Of a stretch of 64,000 nucleotides of DNA, positions 9,327-18,368 are shown one piece after another. Position 1 is the stretch's first letter. Each line of letters starts with the position of its first letter. The DNA is from Acidobacteria bacterium Ga0074141 (GTDB lineage: Bacteria > Acidobacteriota > Blastocatellia > Pyrinomonadales > Pyrinomonadaceae). The notes under the pieces were generated by a model that saw only the letters and a program-made list of their open reading frames with translations, did no database searches and was not told the origin of the DNA. The position numbers and the translations under genes were made by a program. Location: assembly GCA_001464665.1 (NCBI GenBank), contig LNDP01000014.1, positions 431,001 to 495,000 of the forward strand, in the 5' to 3' direction.

Positions 9327-10283
9327 ATGACATCCCCAGACCGAACAGAGATCACTCCCGAACCGCTTTACCTGAACCGCAGGAATTTCATCCGCGCAGG
9401 CGTTTTTGCCGGATCGGCAGCGGTCACCGGGCTCGTCTACAATGCGTATCGGCCGGATACGATCACTCCTGGGCCTAAAGCGTCCGGAGCAGAATTTGGC
9501 GAGCTGGCAAGAAAGCCAGAGTTTCAATCGAGCGAGACTCCGAATTCATTCGAGGACATCACCAACTACAATAACTTCTACGAGTTTTCGACCAGCAAGA
9601 CGGCAGTTGCCCGCGAAGCTCAGGCTCTTAAGACAGACCCCTGGAGCGTTGAGGTTGGTGGACTGATCGAGCAGCCCCGAAGTTTTTCGCTGCAGGAGAT
9701 CTTGCAGTTCCCGCAAGAGGAACGCATCTATCGCTTTCGCTGCGTCGAGGCGTGGTCGATGGTGATACCGTGGGTCGGGTTTCCCTTAGCGGCATTGCTC
9801 GAACAGGTCCGGCCAACTTCGGAGGCAAAATATGTCGCGTTCGAAACGGCCTACGACCGCTCCGTGATGCAGTCGTCATTTTCCGCCGGGATCGATCTTC
9901 CTTACGTCGAAGGCCTGCGGCTCGATGAAGCTCTGCATCCGCTGACGCTGTTGGCGACCGGGCTTTACGGCAGGCCGATGCCGAAGCAGAACGGTGCTCC
10001 CGTCCGCCTCGTTGTGCCGTGGAAATATGGGTTCAAGAGCATTAAATCGATCGTCCGCATTACGCTCACCGACAAGGAACCGCCGACGACCTGGAACATC
10101 GCCGCACCTCGTGAATACGGCTTCTATTCTAACGTCAATCCGACCGTCGATCACCCTCGCTGGTCGCAGGGAAGTGAACGCCGCATCGGCGAATTGACCA
10201 TGCGCGAGACGCTGATGTTCAACGGCTACGAGAAAGAGGTCGCCGAACTTTATCGCGGAATGGACCTCGAGAAATTCTATTGA
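9327..10283 (+). CDS. msrP: Protein-methionine-sulfoxide reductase catalytic subunit
   Basis: Periplasmic molybdopterin enzyme that repairs oxidised methionines in envelope proteins. The 318-residue protein has a twin-arginine signal (NRRNFIRAG, Arg 18-19), the sulfite-oxidase fold, and the molybdenum-ligand cysteine in YRFRCVEAW (Cys 139). The frame is open upstream to 9198, but the ATG at 9327 places the Tat motif correctly; an AAAGGAG site lies somewhat far upstream, at 9303-9309. It overlaps msrQ by one base, the standard msrPQ arrangement. Confidence 0.94.
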   Translation: MTSPDRTEITPEPLYLNRRNFIRAGVFAGSAAVTGLVYNAYRPDTITPGPKASGAEFGELARKPEFQSSETPNSFEDITNYNNFYEFSTSKTAVAREAQALKTDPWSVEVGGLIEQPRSFSLQEILQFPQEERIYRFRCVEAWSMVIPWVGFPLAALLEQVRPTSEAKYVAFETAYDRSVMQSSFSAGIDLPYVEGLRLDEALHPLTLLATGLYGRPMPKQNGAPVRLVVPWKYGFKSIKSIVRITLTDKEPPTTWNIAAPREYGFYSNVNPTVDHPRWSQGSERRIGELTMRETLMFNGYEKEVAELYRGMDLEKFY

Positions 10284-10906
10284 TGGACAACGCCCGCTTC
10301 CTTAAATTCGTACTCGGCCTCAATGCCTTGCTTCCTTTGGGCTTGCTGTTATTTGACGCGGCCATAGGCTCGCTCGGCGCAAATCCGGTCGAGTATTTCC
10401 TGCGGGCGACGGGTGTGATGACGCTCGTTATGCTCCTCGTAACGCTCGCCGTCACGCCGCTCCGAAAGTTATTTGGCTGGAATATTCTGATCAAAAGCCG
10501 ACGGATGCTTGGTCTTCTCACGTTCCTTTACTGTTCGATTCATCTGGTCACCTACAGCTTCTTCGATAAATCGGGCGACATCCCGGCGATCATCGGCGAC
10601 GTCATTCAGCGGCCATTTATTGCGGTCGGAATGGCCGCGTTTCTGATCCTGGTTCCGCTGGCTCTTACCTCAACAAACGCCTCTATCAAGAAACTTGGCG
10701 GAAAGACATGGCAGCGGCTTCACCGGCTAAGCTATCTGGTTGCAATACTTGGGGTCGTGCACTTCTGGATGATCGTAAAGTCGGATCTCTTCTATCCGGC
10801 GCTATTCGCGGTCGGCCTCTCAGCCCTGTTCGCTATCCGCATCTACTACAGCCGAGCGACAAAGAAACCGCTTCAAAAGCCCGGCCTTGCCATCCGGCCC
10901 GATTGA
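10283..10906 (+). CDS. msrQ: Heme-binding membrane subunit of the MsrPQ system
   Basis: Inner-membrane b-type cytochrome that passes electrons from the quinone pool or flavin reductase to MsrP. It is a ferric-reductase-like transmembrane protein of 207 residues with about six helices and conserved histidines in the segments FLYCSIHLV, WQRLHRLSYL and VVHFWMI. The ATG at 10283 overlaps the msrP stop (TGATG); a TTG one codon earlier is an alternative. Its 3' end overlaps the convergent DnaC-like gene by 34 bp. Confidence 0.92.
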   Translation: MDNARFLKFVLGLNALLPLGLLLFDAAIGSLGANPVEYFLRATGVMTLVMLLVTLAVTPLRKLFGWNILIKSRRMLGLLTFLYCSIHLVTYSFFDKSGDIPAIIGDVIQRPFIAVGMAAFLILVPLALTSTNASIKKLGGKTWQRLHRLSYLVAILGVVHFWMIVKSDLFYPALFAVGLSALFAIRIYYSRATKKPLQKPGLAIRPD

Positions 10907-11634
10907 AGCGTACGGCGATAGTCCTCACCTGCAACCTCGATCGGCCGACACATCTCGAAAAGCCGCGACCGTAGCCGAACGCCGATACGGTCTTCAAGCG
11001 TCTCTTCGCGTTCATTTGCCGTGCGGTCCGCGTAGTTGGTCGTGAAGATGGTTACGCGGGCGTCGTTGTAGCGTGAATTGATGATATAGGCCATCGTGTC
11101 GCGGACCCAATCGGTCGGCTTTGATGCCCCAAGCTCATCGAGGACAAGAACTTCAGCATTGAGCACGGGAGCAAGTACGGCCAATTCCGAGGTCTGCGTC
11201 CGTGGGTTGTAGGAATCCTGAATTTCTTTGAGCAGCGAACTGAATTCATAAAAAAGACACGAAAAACCGCGTTCCGTCAGCCCCTTGAGGATCGAAACGG
11301 CAAGGTGCGTTTTCCCGACTCCGACCGGGCCTGATATCAGAAGCCCCTTCTCGGTTGCCGGATAGTCGTTCGTGAAGTTCGTCGCGAAGAGAAGCGCGAG
11401 TTTTTGTGACTCGTTCTGAGCTTCGTAATTGCTGAAATGGCATCGAGCGTAGCGACGCGGAACCCGCACCTTTTCAAACGGATCGGTATGCCGGCCGGTC
11501 TTCTGGCACTTGCACGGACGGGCACCCTTGCCTTTCACGATCTCCATGCCTGTGCCAAAACAGACCTCGCAGACCTCGCCTGGGGGCTGCTCATTCTCAA
11601 CCTTCGATGTTCGCTTTTTCTCGGAAACTGCCAT
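10873..11634 (-). CDS. DnaC/DnaI-like AAA+ ATPase (helicase loader type)
   Basis: About 253 residues. The N-terminal part has a zinc-knuckle-like cluster (CEVCFGTG, then CKC) and the C-terminal part is an AAA+ domain with Walker A GPVGVGKTHL, Walker B VLVLDELGA, sensor-1 TIFTTNY and an arginine-finger region (IGVRLRSRLFEM). This is the layout of DnaC/DnaI loaders and IstB-like ATPases. No transposase partner is adjacent, which favours a chromosomal helicase loader role. The start is uncertain: MAVSEKK at 11634 or an ATG at 11676, which would overlap the divergent gene's upstream region. Confidence 0.85.
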   Translation of the reverse strand: MAVSEKKRTSKVENEQPPGEVCEVCFGTGMEIVKGKGARPCKCQKTGRHTDPFEKVRVPRRYARCHFSNYEAQNESQKLALLFATNFTNDYPATEKGLLISGPVGVGKTHLAVSILKGLTERGFSCLFYEFSSLLKEIQDSYNPRTQTSELAVLAPVLNAEVLVLDELGASKPTDWVRDTMAYIINSRYNDARVTIFTTNYADRTANEREETLEDRIGVRLRSRLFEMCRPIEVAGEDYRRTLQSGRMARPGF

Positions 11635-11720
11635 TGTGAGAGACGATGATAACAGATGATCGTGCCGAGCGCTCATATCGGCGAATATGCTATATTCTCA
11701 TTTGCCGCGGAATGGCATTT

Positions 11721-12179
11721 ATGGGAGTTTTCAACAGCATTCTCATCAAACTCGGGCTTGCCGATCTTGAAGCAGATCGCACGCCGATAAGCGTTTTTCT
11801 TCTCGACGACGACAAGCGACGCCACACCTGGTTCCAGAAGCGTTTTTCGGGGGACGATCTGGCGATAACCGAAACGGTCGAGGAGGCGAAGGCGGTGCTC
11901 GAAAAGGGTTCTTTTGATGCGATCTTTCTCGATCACGACCTGCTTCCGCACCACTACGAATCCAACGACCACAACGACTACGCGAACACGGGCTATGCGA
12001 TCGCCGAGTGGCTCGATGAGCATCGAGAGTTGCACCGGGCGGCGACCATCGTCGTCCATACACGCAACGCCGACGCCGCGATCCCGATGGTCCAAAAGCT
12101 CCGCGAATCGGGCCGCAACGTTGAGTACTGCGCGTTCCCAATGCTCGACCTCAAGATCCGTTCCTATTGGAAGCGCTAA
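11721..12179 (+). CDS. Receiver-like cREC domain protein
   Basis: A 152-residue single-domain protein of the cyclic-phosphate-processing receiver (cREC) type. It resembles a response-regulator receiver (SVFLLDDDKRRHTWFQKRF, then AIFLDHDLLPHHY) with an acidic pocket, but the phospho-acceptor site is in an HD-containing LDHDL motif and the domain carries a conserved histidine (TIVVHTRNADAA). Family members have been proposed to handle cyclic nucleotides in conflict or signalling systems. No output domain or kinase is adjacent. An ATG at 11712 is an alternative start. Confidence 0.75.
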   Translation: MGVFNSILIKLGLADLEADRTPISVFLLDDDKRRHTWFQKRFSGDDLAITETVEEAKAVLEKGSFDAIFLDHDLLPHHYESNDHNDYANTGYAIAEWLDEHRELHRAATIVVHTRNADAAIPMVQKLRESGRNVEYCAFPMLDLKIRSYWKR

Positions 12180-12182
12180 AAA

Positions 12183-12209
12183 AGGCAGGTTCGTCCGCCG
12201 AGCCTGCCT
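12183..12209 (-). terminator. Terminator of the S41 peptidase gene
   Basis: A stem of 7 bp (12183-12189 with 12203-12209) is followed on the minus strand by a run of six T. It lies just beyond the stop codon at 12231. Confidence 0.7.
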
Positions 12210-12230
12210 GTCACATAGTCGATCGAACGT

Positions 12231-13319
12231 TTACCGTTTCGGAGCTTCCTTTTTTACCTCTTCGATCAGCGCACCAAACGCCGCTTTCAATGGCGGGTCC
12301 TCTGCCTTCGCGGCGAGATTCTCGAGAGCCGCGATGTAAGCCGTCTTAAAGGCTTCCTCCTTCGTTACCCTAACATCCGGTTCAACTCCCGTTCCCTCCC
12401 AGTTCGTCTTCGTTATCGGGCTGATCGCACGCCCGGTCGAAATGAAGGCACCAAAATGGTCGCCGAGCCGGAACATTTCTCCGGGATGGGCACCGCCGCC
12501 GGTCGTCTCGCCGACGATGGTCGCCCGCTTTAGATTCTTGAGGTTGTAGGAAAATTCCTCCGCTGCGGAGAAGGTCCGCTTGGCGGTTAGAATGTAGACC
12601 GGTTTATCAAGATACTTCTTTTTTGCAGCCTCCGGCTTCGTCCAAAATTCTTCGGTGCGGTCTTCGGTTCGCCAATAGAGACTATTAAGGTGAACCGGTT
12701 TCTCGCCAAAAAGATAAGAGGAAATTAGTGCTACCATCTCGGGCGAGCCGCCGCCGTTGTCGCGGAGGTCAAAGATGAGAGCGTCAGTATTCGTGACGAA
12801 ATTCATCGCCGCTTCAACCGTTTCTTTGCCGATCTCCGGCCCGCTGAAACCGTTGAGTTTGATGTAGCCAACGTTGCCGCGGAGCCGTTCGACGGTTTCA
12901 AAACCGGCGTTATTACTTAAGATATTTTTCCTGTAGCGCATTCTTTCGGCCTCGGTCGGCTCGGCCTGCGGCTGGCGAACCGGGATCGGATTTGACGAAA
13001 AACGCACGCGCAAATGGCGGTCGCCCGTCGCTGCCTGCAGGTCCGTGGTCAATGCTTCCGCGAATTCTCGGCCGGTTGCGAGCTTGTCATATTTGCCGCT
13101 CGCACGATTTTTCTCGAGCATTTCCGCGGTCTTCGCCGCTACTTCCGGGAAAACGTAGTTGGCCTTGAGGTCTTCCGTGAGCTTTGCGATGACGGCGTTT
13201 CTCGTAGCCGCATCTACCGGCATATCGGCCATTGACGCCGGACCCTGGCCGAAACAGGTCGAGACGACCGCGAGCACTATGACCAACGCAACCCTTATAA
13301 CTAAAGAAGATAAATACAT
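12231..13319 (-). CDS. S41 family peptidase, exported
   Basis: A 362-residue serine peptidase of the C-terminal-processing/tricorn-like S41 family. It has a signal peptide (LVIRVALVIVLAVVSTCFG), an N-terminal helical domain, no clear PDZ domain and a catalytic core with ALIFDLRDNGGGSPE and the nucleophile serine in RTFSAAEEF, followed by the lysine/Glu helix region and GETTGGGAHPGE. Similar proteins resemble the IRBP-type S41 subfamily. It lies 18 bp downstream of a TetR-type regulator gene and is probably cotranscribed with it. The substrate is unknown. Confidence 0.9.
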   Translation of the reverse strand: MYLSSLVIRVALVIVLAVVSTCFGQGPASMADMPVDAATRNAVIAKLTEDLKANYVFPEVAAKTAEMLEKNRASGKYDKLATGREFAEALTTDLQAATGDRHLRVRFSSNPIPVRQPQAEPTEAERMRYRKNILSNNAGFETVERLRGNVGYIKLNGFSGPEIGKETVEAAMNFVTNTDALIFDLRDNGGGSPEMVALISSYLFGEKPVHLNSLYWRTEDRTEEFWTKPEAAKKKYLDKPVYILTAKRTFSAAEEFSYNLKNLKRATIVGETTGGGAHPGEMFRLGDHFGAFISTGRAISPITKTNWEGTGVEPDVRVTKEEAFKTAYIAALENLAAKAEDPPLKAAFGALIEEVKKEAPKR

Positions 13320-13337
13320 AATACTGCCTCCAAATGA

Positions 13338-13946
13338 TCAACTTTCTGCTTTTATGACCAAACCATATATAAGAAGCCGGGCGGTCTGCTCCGCACGGCC
13401 GCGGATCTCTTCGAGCTTTCCGAGTTCCTTGATGCTGAGACTGAATGGGAGAAGCGAGTTGGTTGCGGTTAGCATTGCCATCGCGGTCTCAAATGCGTCC
13501 ACATCGTGCATCGTTCCTTTCGCGATGCCTTCGCGGATGACCGCTGCAAGAATATTTGCCTCGGTCTCAAAATGGACCCTTCGGCGTTCAAGAAGCGCCG
13601 GGCGAATGCTTGCCAGCAGCTCGTTTATGCTCTCGGTGTAATGCTGAACGCTTTTGAATCGGAAGACGACGCGTTCGACCAGCATCTCGGCCAGCCGTTC
13701 ATCGGCCGGTGCATCTTTGCCCGCGATCACGCGTAGCCTCGCGATCAAGCGATCGACGATCCTATCGATGTGCGAAAGGGCGATCTCCTGTTTGCTCGAA
13801 AAATGGAGATACACTGAGCCCTTGCCAATGCCGGTCTCGCGGGCCAGGTCGTCTATCGTCATTTTCTTGTAGCCATACCGGGCCAAAAGGCGATCGGTCG
13901 CATCAAGAATGTCGCTTTTTACGTCTCGTTTGTTTCCGGTATCCAT
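13338..13946 (-). CDS. TetR/AcrR family transcriptional regulator
   Basis: About 202 residues. The N-terminal helix-turn-helix is clear (ILDATDRLLARYGYKKMTI then DLARETGIGKGSVYLHFSSK), followed by a helical ligand-binding domain. The frame extends upstream to 13982, but the ATG at 13946 gives a normal length. It is the first gene of a two-gene unit with the S41 peptidase, so it may regulate that gene and itself. The inducer is unknown. Confidence 0.9.
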   Translation of the reverse strand: MDTGNKRDVKSDILDATDRLLARYGYKKMTIDDLARETGIGKGSVYLHFSSKQEIALSHIDRIVDRLIARLRVIAGKDAPADERLAEMLVERVVFRFKSVQHYTESINELLASIRPALLERRRVHFETEANILAAVIREGIAKGTMHDVDAFETAMAMLTATNSLLPFSLSIKELGKLEEIRGRAEQTARLLIYGLVIKAES

Positions 13947-14042
13947 AAGATCTATGTGTGACGAATGACCAATATCGTCCAATGGTCATAATATTCTCTT
14001 AACGCGGGTTTGTAAAGCAAAGTTCCGAAGTTTTTCGCGAAA

Positions 14043-15173
14043 CTAGTCGTTGAAGTACTTCTTTCCTTTCAGCTTTGCGGGCAGGAGGCTGTCTTTTTCC
14101 TCTTCGTTTTCCTTGCCGTAGCCGAGTTCTTTCATCAGCTTGGTCGGGGCATTGCGGAGCTTCATCGGGACCGGAAGGTTGCCGAACCGTTTGACGTCGG
14201 CGACTGCTTCGGCGATGGCATCGTTCGCCGAGCGGTCCTTCGCGGCGCGGGCGAGATATGCAGCTCCATGGGCAAGGTTGAGCGAGCATTCGGGATAGCC
14301 GATGGTCTCTACCGCACGAAAAACTGCGTTCGCCACGACCAAGGCCGTCGGCTGCGCCAGCCCTATGTCTTCCGAAGCAAAGATCACCATCCGCCGGGCG
14401 ATGAACTTCGGGTCCTCGCCGCTCTCGATCATTCGGGCGAGGTAGTAGATCGCCGCGTCCGGGTCGCTCGCCCGCATCGATTTGATGAACGCGCTTATGA
14501 CGTTATAGTGCTCCTCGCCTTTCTTGTCGTAGCGGAGAAAACGGTTTTGCAGAGTCTCTTTCAGATTCTCGATCGTCAGCTCGCCGTAAAGCTCGGCCGT
14601 GTTCTCGATCATCGTCAGAGCCTGCCTGGCGTCGCCATTCGCGAGCTCGGCAAGCCACTCTTTTGCTTCGTCATCAAGCTCCGACCCCGAACGCTCGATG
14701 ATGGCGAACATCTCTACTTTCGTAAATTCCTTGAGCGTAAAGACCCGTAACCGCGAGAGAAGTGCGGGTATCACTTCAAAGCTCGGGTTCTCGGTCGTCG
14801 CGCCGATCAGGACAAGCCCACCGGACTCGACGAACGGCAGCAGAAAATCCTGCTGCGCCTTATTGAAGCGATGGATCTCATCGAGAAAAAGCACTTTCGG
14901 GCGGCCCATTGTCGGCAAAGCGATCAGCTTTCGGATGTCTTCCTTACCGGCGGAAACAGCGGAGAGCTCAAAGTACTCGGCCTCGATGGCATTGGCGTAA
15001 ATGCGGGCAAGCGTCGTCTTACCGGTGCCCGGCGGCCCCCAAAGAATGAACGAGAAAATACTCTTTTGTTCGACCGCAAGCCTGATCGGCTTGCCTTCGC
15101 CGACGAGATGGCCCTGGCCGACAAAGTCTTCGAGTCGGGTGGGGCGGATTCGGCTTGCTAGCGGTTCGGTCAT
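14043..15173 (-). CDS. rarA: Replication-associated recombination protein A
   Basis: AAA+ ATPase of the RarA/MgsA/WRNIP1 family acting at stalled replication forks. The 376-residue protein starts MTEPLASRIRP and shows TRLEDFVGQGHLVG, Walker A GPPGTGKTTLARI, Walker B VLFLDEIHRFNKAQQD, sensor-1 LIGATTENPSFEV and the C-terminal tetramerisation region (SDPDAAIYYLARMIESGEDP). The frame stays open to 15326, but the start at 15173 matches the family N terminus. It ends KKYFND. Confidence 0.95.
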   Translation of the reverse strand: MTEPLASRIRPTRLEDFVGQGHLVGEGKPIRLAVEQKSIFSFILWGPPGTGKTTLARIYANAIEAEYFELSAVSAGKEDIRKLIALPTMGRPKVLFLDEIHRFNKAQQDFLLPFVESGGLVLIGATTENPSFEVIPALLSRLRVFTLKEFTKVEMFAIIERSGSELDDEAKEWLAELANGDARQALTMIENTAELYGELTIENLKETLQNRFLRYDKKGEEHYNVISAFIKSMRASDPDAAIYYLARMIESGEDPKFIARRMVIFASEDIGLAQPTALVVANAVFRAVETIGYPECSLNLAHGAAYLARAAKDRSANDAIAEAVADVKRFGNLPVPMKLRNAPTKLMKELGYGKENEEEKDSLLPAKLKGKKYFND

Positions 15174-15276
15174 CGGTATGAAAGAATCTAACACACAAGT
15201 TTTAGCGGCGGCGACCAGAACCGCGGATCGCATCCCTTCGACGATCATAGAGCAAGAAGGGAAGGACGGCTGACGA

Positions 15277-16407
15277 ATGAGAACGCATATCAAACTGGGA
15301 AAGATTCTGGGCATCGAGATCGGCATTCACTACAGTTGGCTGATCATCGCTGTTCTGATAACGCTTTCGCTTGGCGGCTATTTTGGACAGTCGCATCCGG
15401 AATGGGGCAACGGCGTCATCTGGGCAATGGCGGTCGGTTCGGCCATGATGTTTTTTGCCGCGATCGTCATCCACGAGATGTCGCACGCACTCGTCGCTCG
15501 GGCGTACGACATTCCCGTCCGGTCGATAACGCTCTTCGCACTCGGCGGCGTGGCCCAGATGGAAAAGGACGCCGAGAGCGCGAAGATGGAGTTTTGGATC
15601 GGCATCGTCGGCCCGATCACGAGTGCCGTTATCGGGGCCATATGCCTCGGGGCGGCGCTTCTTATGGGTTGGACGTTCGGGGCCGATACATCGACGCCCT
15701 TGATGGCGGTTCTCGTTTGGCTCGGTTACATAAACATCGCTCTTGCAGTATTTAACATGGTCCCCGGATTCCCGATGGACGGCGGCCGGGTGATGCGAGC
15801 GGCGATCTGGGCCTTCGTCAAGGACCGCGAGCGGGCGACCAAGGTGGCGTCGCTGATCGGCCAGACGATCGCATTCGGCTTTATCATCTTCGGCATCATC
15901 GCTTTCTTCCGCGGCTCGGGTATCGGCGGGCTTTGGATCGCCTTCATCGGGTGGTTCTTGTTGACCTCGGCTCGGGCAAGCTATGCCCAATCGGAGATGA
16001 CGCAGGCATTTGCCGGGCTCAGGGTCCGCGACCTGATGACGAGCGAATGTGCCCGCGTAGATCCCCGGACGAATCTTCAATCGCTCGTTGATGACAACAT
16101 CTTGAAGGCCGGAGGCCGCTGCTTTTTGGTCGAGGAGAATGGCGAATTGCTTGGGCTTGTAACCCCCGCTGACGTTCGCTCGGTCGAACGGACAATGTGG
16201 CCGATGAAGACGGTTGACGACGTGATGCGGCCCTTCGAAAAGCTACAAACCGCCACGCCGGAGGCAACGATAGTCGAGGCTCTTGAGGCGATGGGCCGGG
16301 CAGACGTTAATCAGCTTCCCGTGCTTGAGAACGGCCGGCTCGTCGGGCTCATCTCACGCGACCGGATACTGAACTACCTCGTCGCGAGAAAAGAGCTCGA
16401 TATGTGA
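15277..16407 (+). CDS. Site-2-protease-like M50 metalloprotease with CBS pair
   Basis: A 376-residue inner-membrane zinc protease. The N-terminal two-thirds has about six membrane helices with the zinc motif HEMSH (residues 66-70) and the second metal/active segment [14 protein letters not shown] cytoplasmic CBS pair follows from about residue 250 ([26 protein letters not shown]). Proteins of this layout (M50 peptidase plus CBS) are thought to sense adenine nucleotides and process membrane substrates. No anti-sigma factor is adjacent, so the substrate is unknown. Confidence 0.92.
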   Translation: MRTHIKLGKILGIEIGIHYSWLIIAVLITLSLGGYFGQSHPEWGNGVIWAMAVGSAMMFFAAIVIHEMSHALVARAYDIPVRSITLFALGGVAQMEKDAESAKMEFWIGIVGPITSAVIGAICLGAALLMGWTFGADTSTPLMAVLVWLGYINIALAVFNMVPGFPMDGGRVMRAAIWAFVKDRERATKVASLIGQTIAFGFIIFGIIAFFRGSGIGGLWIAFIGWFLLTSARASYAQSEMTQAFAGLRVRDLMTSECARVDPRTNLQSLVDDNILKAGGRCFLVEENGELLGLVTPADVRSVERTMWPMKTVDDVMRPFEKLQTATPEATIVEALEAMGRADVNQLPVLENGRLVGLISRDRILNYLVARKELDM

Positions 16408-16418
16408 TCGCAACCGGT

Positions 16419-16649
16419 TCACATCCGCTCGGCTTCAAGATTTGCGGCAACGCATTCGCCGCAAAGAAACCCTTCCGAAATTCCTTGCTCGGCCTTTCGC
16501 CTGAATGTGTCGTGCGTGTCCGTGTCAACAAATACCGTCCGCGCGCATTGCTCGCAAAGCATCTCGTGCGGCATTTCGGCGGTCTTCACGCTCGATTCCG
16601 TCTTGATCTCCTCGAACCTGTCCGCGTCAAATTGTGCTCGTGTCGTCAT
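16419..16649 (-). CDS. Small putative zinc-binding protein
   Basis: A 76-residue protein with two CxxC pairs (Cys 32/35 in LCEQC and Cys 63/66 in LCGEC) that can bind one zinc ion. It has a good GAGGTAG ribosome site upstream of the ATG at 16649. Its 3' end is 11 bp from the convergent protease gene. I do not recognise a family. Confidence 0.65.
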   Translation of the reverse strand: MTTRAQFDADRFEEIKTESSVKTAEMPHEMLCEQCARTVFVDTDTHDTFRRKAEQGISEGFLCGECVAANLEAERM

Positions 16650-16680
16650 TTGGATCTACCTCTTCATTCTCGGCCGCCTT

Positions 16681-17199
16681 ATGCAGGACAGGGAAGCGGC
16701 CGGCCGGATCGCACCTGGGGTCACCTATAGAATACCCCGAAACCCCGCTCACACACAGCAGAGAGATAACAACTACTCGTGGGATGATACTGGATTCGAG
16801 AGAGACCGTTCCACATCATTTAGCGATTATCTCGACAGAAATTTCGAGTACCGATCCGGCACAATCACCGAGTTCGATTTCGGATCACTTGGAAATAATA
16901 GGGCCGTCGCTAATGAGATAGAACGGGGCCCTAGGAATGCCAAATTTTTGCATATATTTCCGAGCGGTTACAATTTGATCTCGAACAACTGCGGTGAAAC
17001 GCTTTGTCGGATAGCCGAAAGATTTGAGTTGCCGAAAAATAATTCAATCGCGCCATGGAGCCACCAGAATTATATTAACAACAATATGAGCAGCTTTATT
17101 CGTGTTCAATCTCGGCAAGTACCACCTGCATATCGGCCACGTTTTAGTGTGCCACCCATCAGACCAATACCGCGACCTAGACCAACTCCGGTCCAATAA
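16681..17199 (+). CDS. Orphan RHS-tip-like ORF (possible toxin domain, truncated)
   Basis: About 172 residues, more A+T-rich than its surroundings. It has no ribosome site, and the open frame extends upstream into the promoter region of the antisense zinc-protein gene, so it looks like the 3' remnant of a longer gene. The segment GYNLISNNCGETLCRIAERF contains an NxCGE motif like those in NlpC/P60 or papain-like peptidase tips; the tail is Pro/Arg-rich. The next gene is a small lipoprotein and then an RHS-core fragment, suggesting a displaced RHS C-terminal tip. Function is not established. Confidence 0.5.
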   Translation: MQDREAAGRIAPGVTYRIPRNPAHTQQRDNNYSWDDTGFERDRSTSFSDYLDRNFEYRSGTITEFDFGSLGNNRAVANEIERGPRNAKFLHIFPSGYNLISNNCGETLCRIAERFELPKNNSIAPWSHQNYINNNMSSFIRVQSRQVPPAYRPRFSVPPIRPIPRPRPTPVQ

Positions 17200-17256
17200 T
17201 GGGCTAGCTGTCGATATGGGACCGAAATAGAATCCTAGACAAAGAATTGTGAATTG

Positions 17257-17760
17257 ATGCGATTCCGACCGCGAAAACAAAAACACATGAGGCACGCTCT
17301 AATCACGGCCGTGTTAGGCTCGTTATTCTTGGGTAGTTCGTGCAAACCTTTGGATCCATACACCTATGTTTCGGTAACTGGACCGGTTACGATAGGCGAA
17401 CAAGCGACGGAGGTCGTCTTTCAAAAGCCTTTCACACCGAAGAAGCAAGTTAATGAGCTTTGTCTCGTCTATAATGAGAGACTTAAGATTGAATCCGTTC
17501 GGCAACCACCAGTTTTTCCTGACGGAACGCCGTGGGTTGTATCCGTGAAGCTTTTTGAAAGCTCAGGTAAACTACACGAACTGAACAGCATCACGCGAAA
17601 TCAGGAAGGTTATGTATGTTATACGCCTGAAAACTATGTCGAGTGGGTACGTGTTTCAAAGCAGGAAATCGAGTTTAGTAGAATTTCATTAGCTAGCAAC
17701 AAGAAAATGGACATTCAGAAGATCGAGTGGAAGACGTACGATAGCTGGGATTTGAAATAG
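17257..17760 (+). CDS. Putative lipoprotein of the RHS patch
   Basis: About 167 residues with a basic N terminus, a hydrophobic stretch and a lipobox (LFLGSSC), so probably a lipoprotein. The mature part is beta-rich and unlike anything I recognise. It follows the tip-like ORF by about 60 bp and precedes an RHS-core fragment, so an immunity or accessory role is possible but unproven. A later ATG at 17287 is an alternative start. Confidence 0.6.
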   Translation: MRFRPRKQKHMRHALITAVLGSLFLGSSCKPLDPYTYVSVTGPVTIGEQATEVVFQKPFTPKKQVNELCLVYNERLKIESVRQPPVFPDGTPWVVSVKLFESSGKLHELNSITRNQEGYVCYTPENYVEWVRVSKQEIEFSRISLASNKKMDIQKIEWKTYDSWDLK

Positions 17761-17821
17761 TTGTAGAAACTTGCCGGCGTTCCCATCTCGGCGGCTTTTC
17801 TCGGTTAGTCGTTCGAATTGA

Positions 17822-18085
17822 TCGCGGGGGTTCTACACTCAGCTTTCGCAGTCGCCGAGCATTGCCTATACGACGACGGACCATCTCGGCACGCCGCGGG
17901 TGATCACGGACCAGTTTGGGCAGGTGACGGCCCGGCGGGACTTTATGCCCTTTGGCGAGGAGCTTTACACGGGCGTCGGCGGCCTGACGGGCGACACCGG
18001 CCTCAAATACTCCTCCAACCAGGACGACATCCGCCAAAAATTCACCGGCTACCAGAAGGACGAAGAAACCCAACTCGACTTCGCC
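17822..18085 (+). pseudogene. RHS-repeat core fragment
   Basis: The frame reads TTTDHLGTPRVITDQFGQ, then RRDFMPFGEELYTG, and QKFTGYQKDEETQLDFA, the conserved motif preceding the tip of RHS/YD-repeat proteins. There is an in-frame stop just upstream (17819-17821) and no start, and the similarity ends right before the usual ARYY boundary. The frame runs on through a terminator and the antisense of tRNA-Phe, which is not meaningful coding. It is a broken piece of an RHS gene. Confidence 0.8.
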
Positions 18086-18109
18086 GTTACACAGGTGTTG
18101 CGCAGAATG

Positions 18110-18136
18110 GAAAAGGGCTGCCGGTCGGGCAGCCCT
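18110..18136 (-). terminator. Terminator downstream of tRNA-Phe
   Basis: A perfect 9-bp stem (18114-18122 with 18128-18136) followed on the minus strand by TTTT, 17 bp beyond the tRNA 3' end. Confidence 0.75.
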
Positions 18137-18152
18137 AAGTTGTTGAAAATAT

Positions 18153-18228
<76 letters not shown>

Positions 18229-18368
18229 GGAATCGCGTCTTCAGACGGCGAAACCCTTAATATACGGATTCGCTTGTTTTCTGTCAAACGAATCGGGCAA
18301 TGTCATTTTCCGAATTGCGAGCGATCGGCATTCGCGGAAATCAGGTGAAATATGGGAAAATGCCGGAT

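Noticed and set aside
15202..16080. 292-residue antisense frame over the M50 protease
   Set aside because: Charged, low-complexity shadow of the protease gene.
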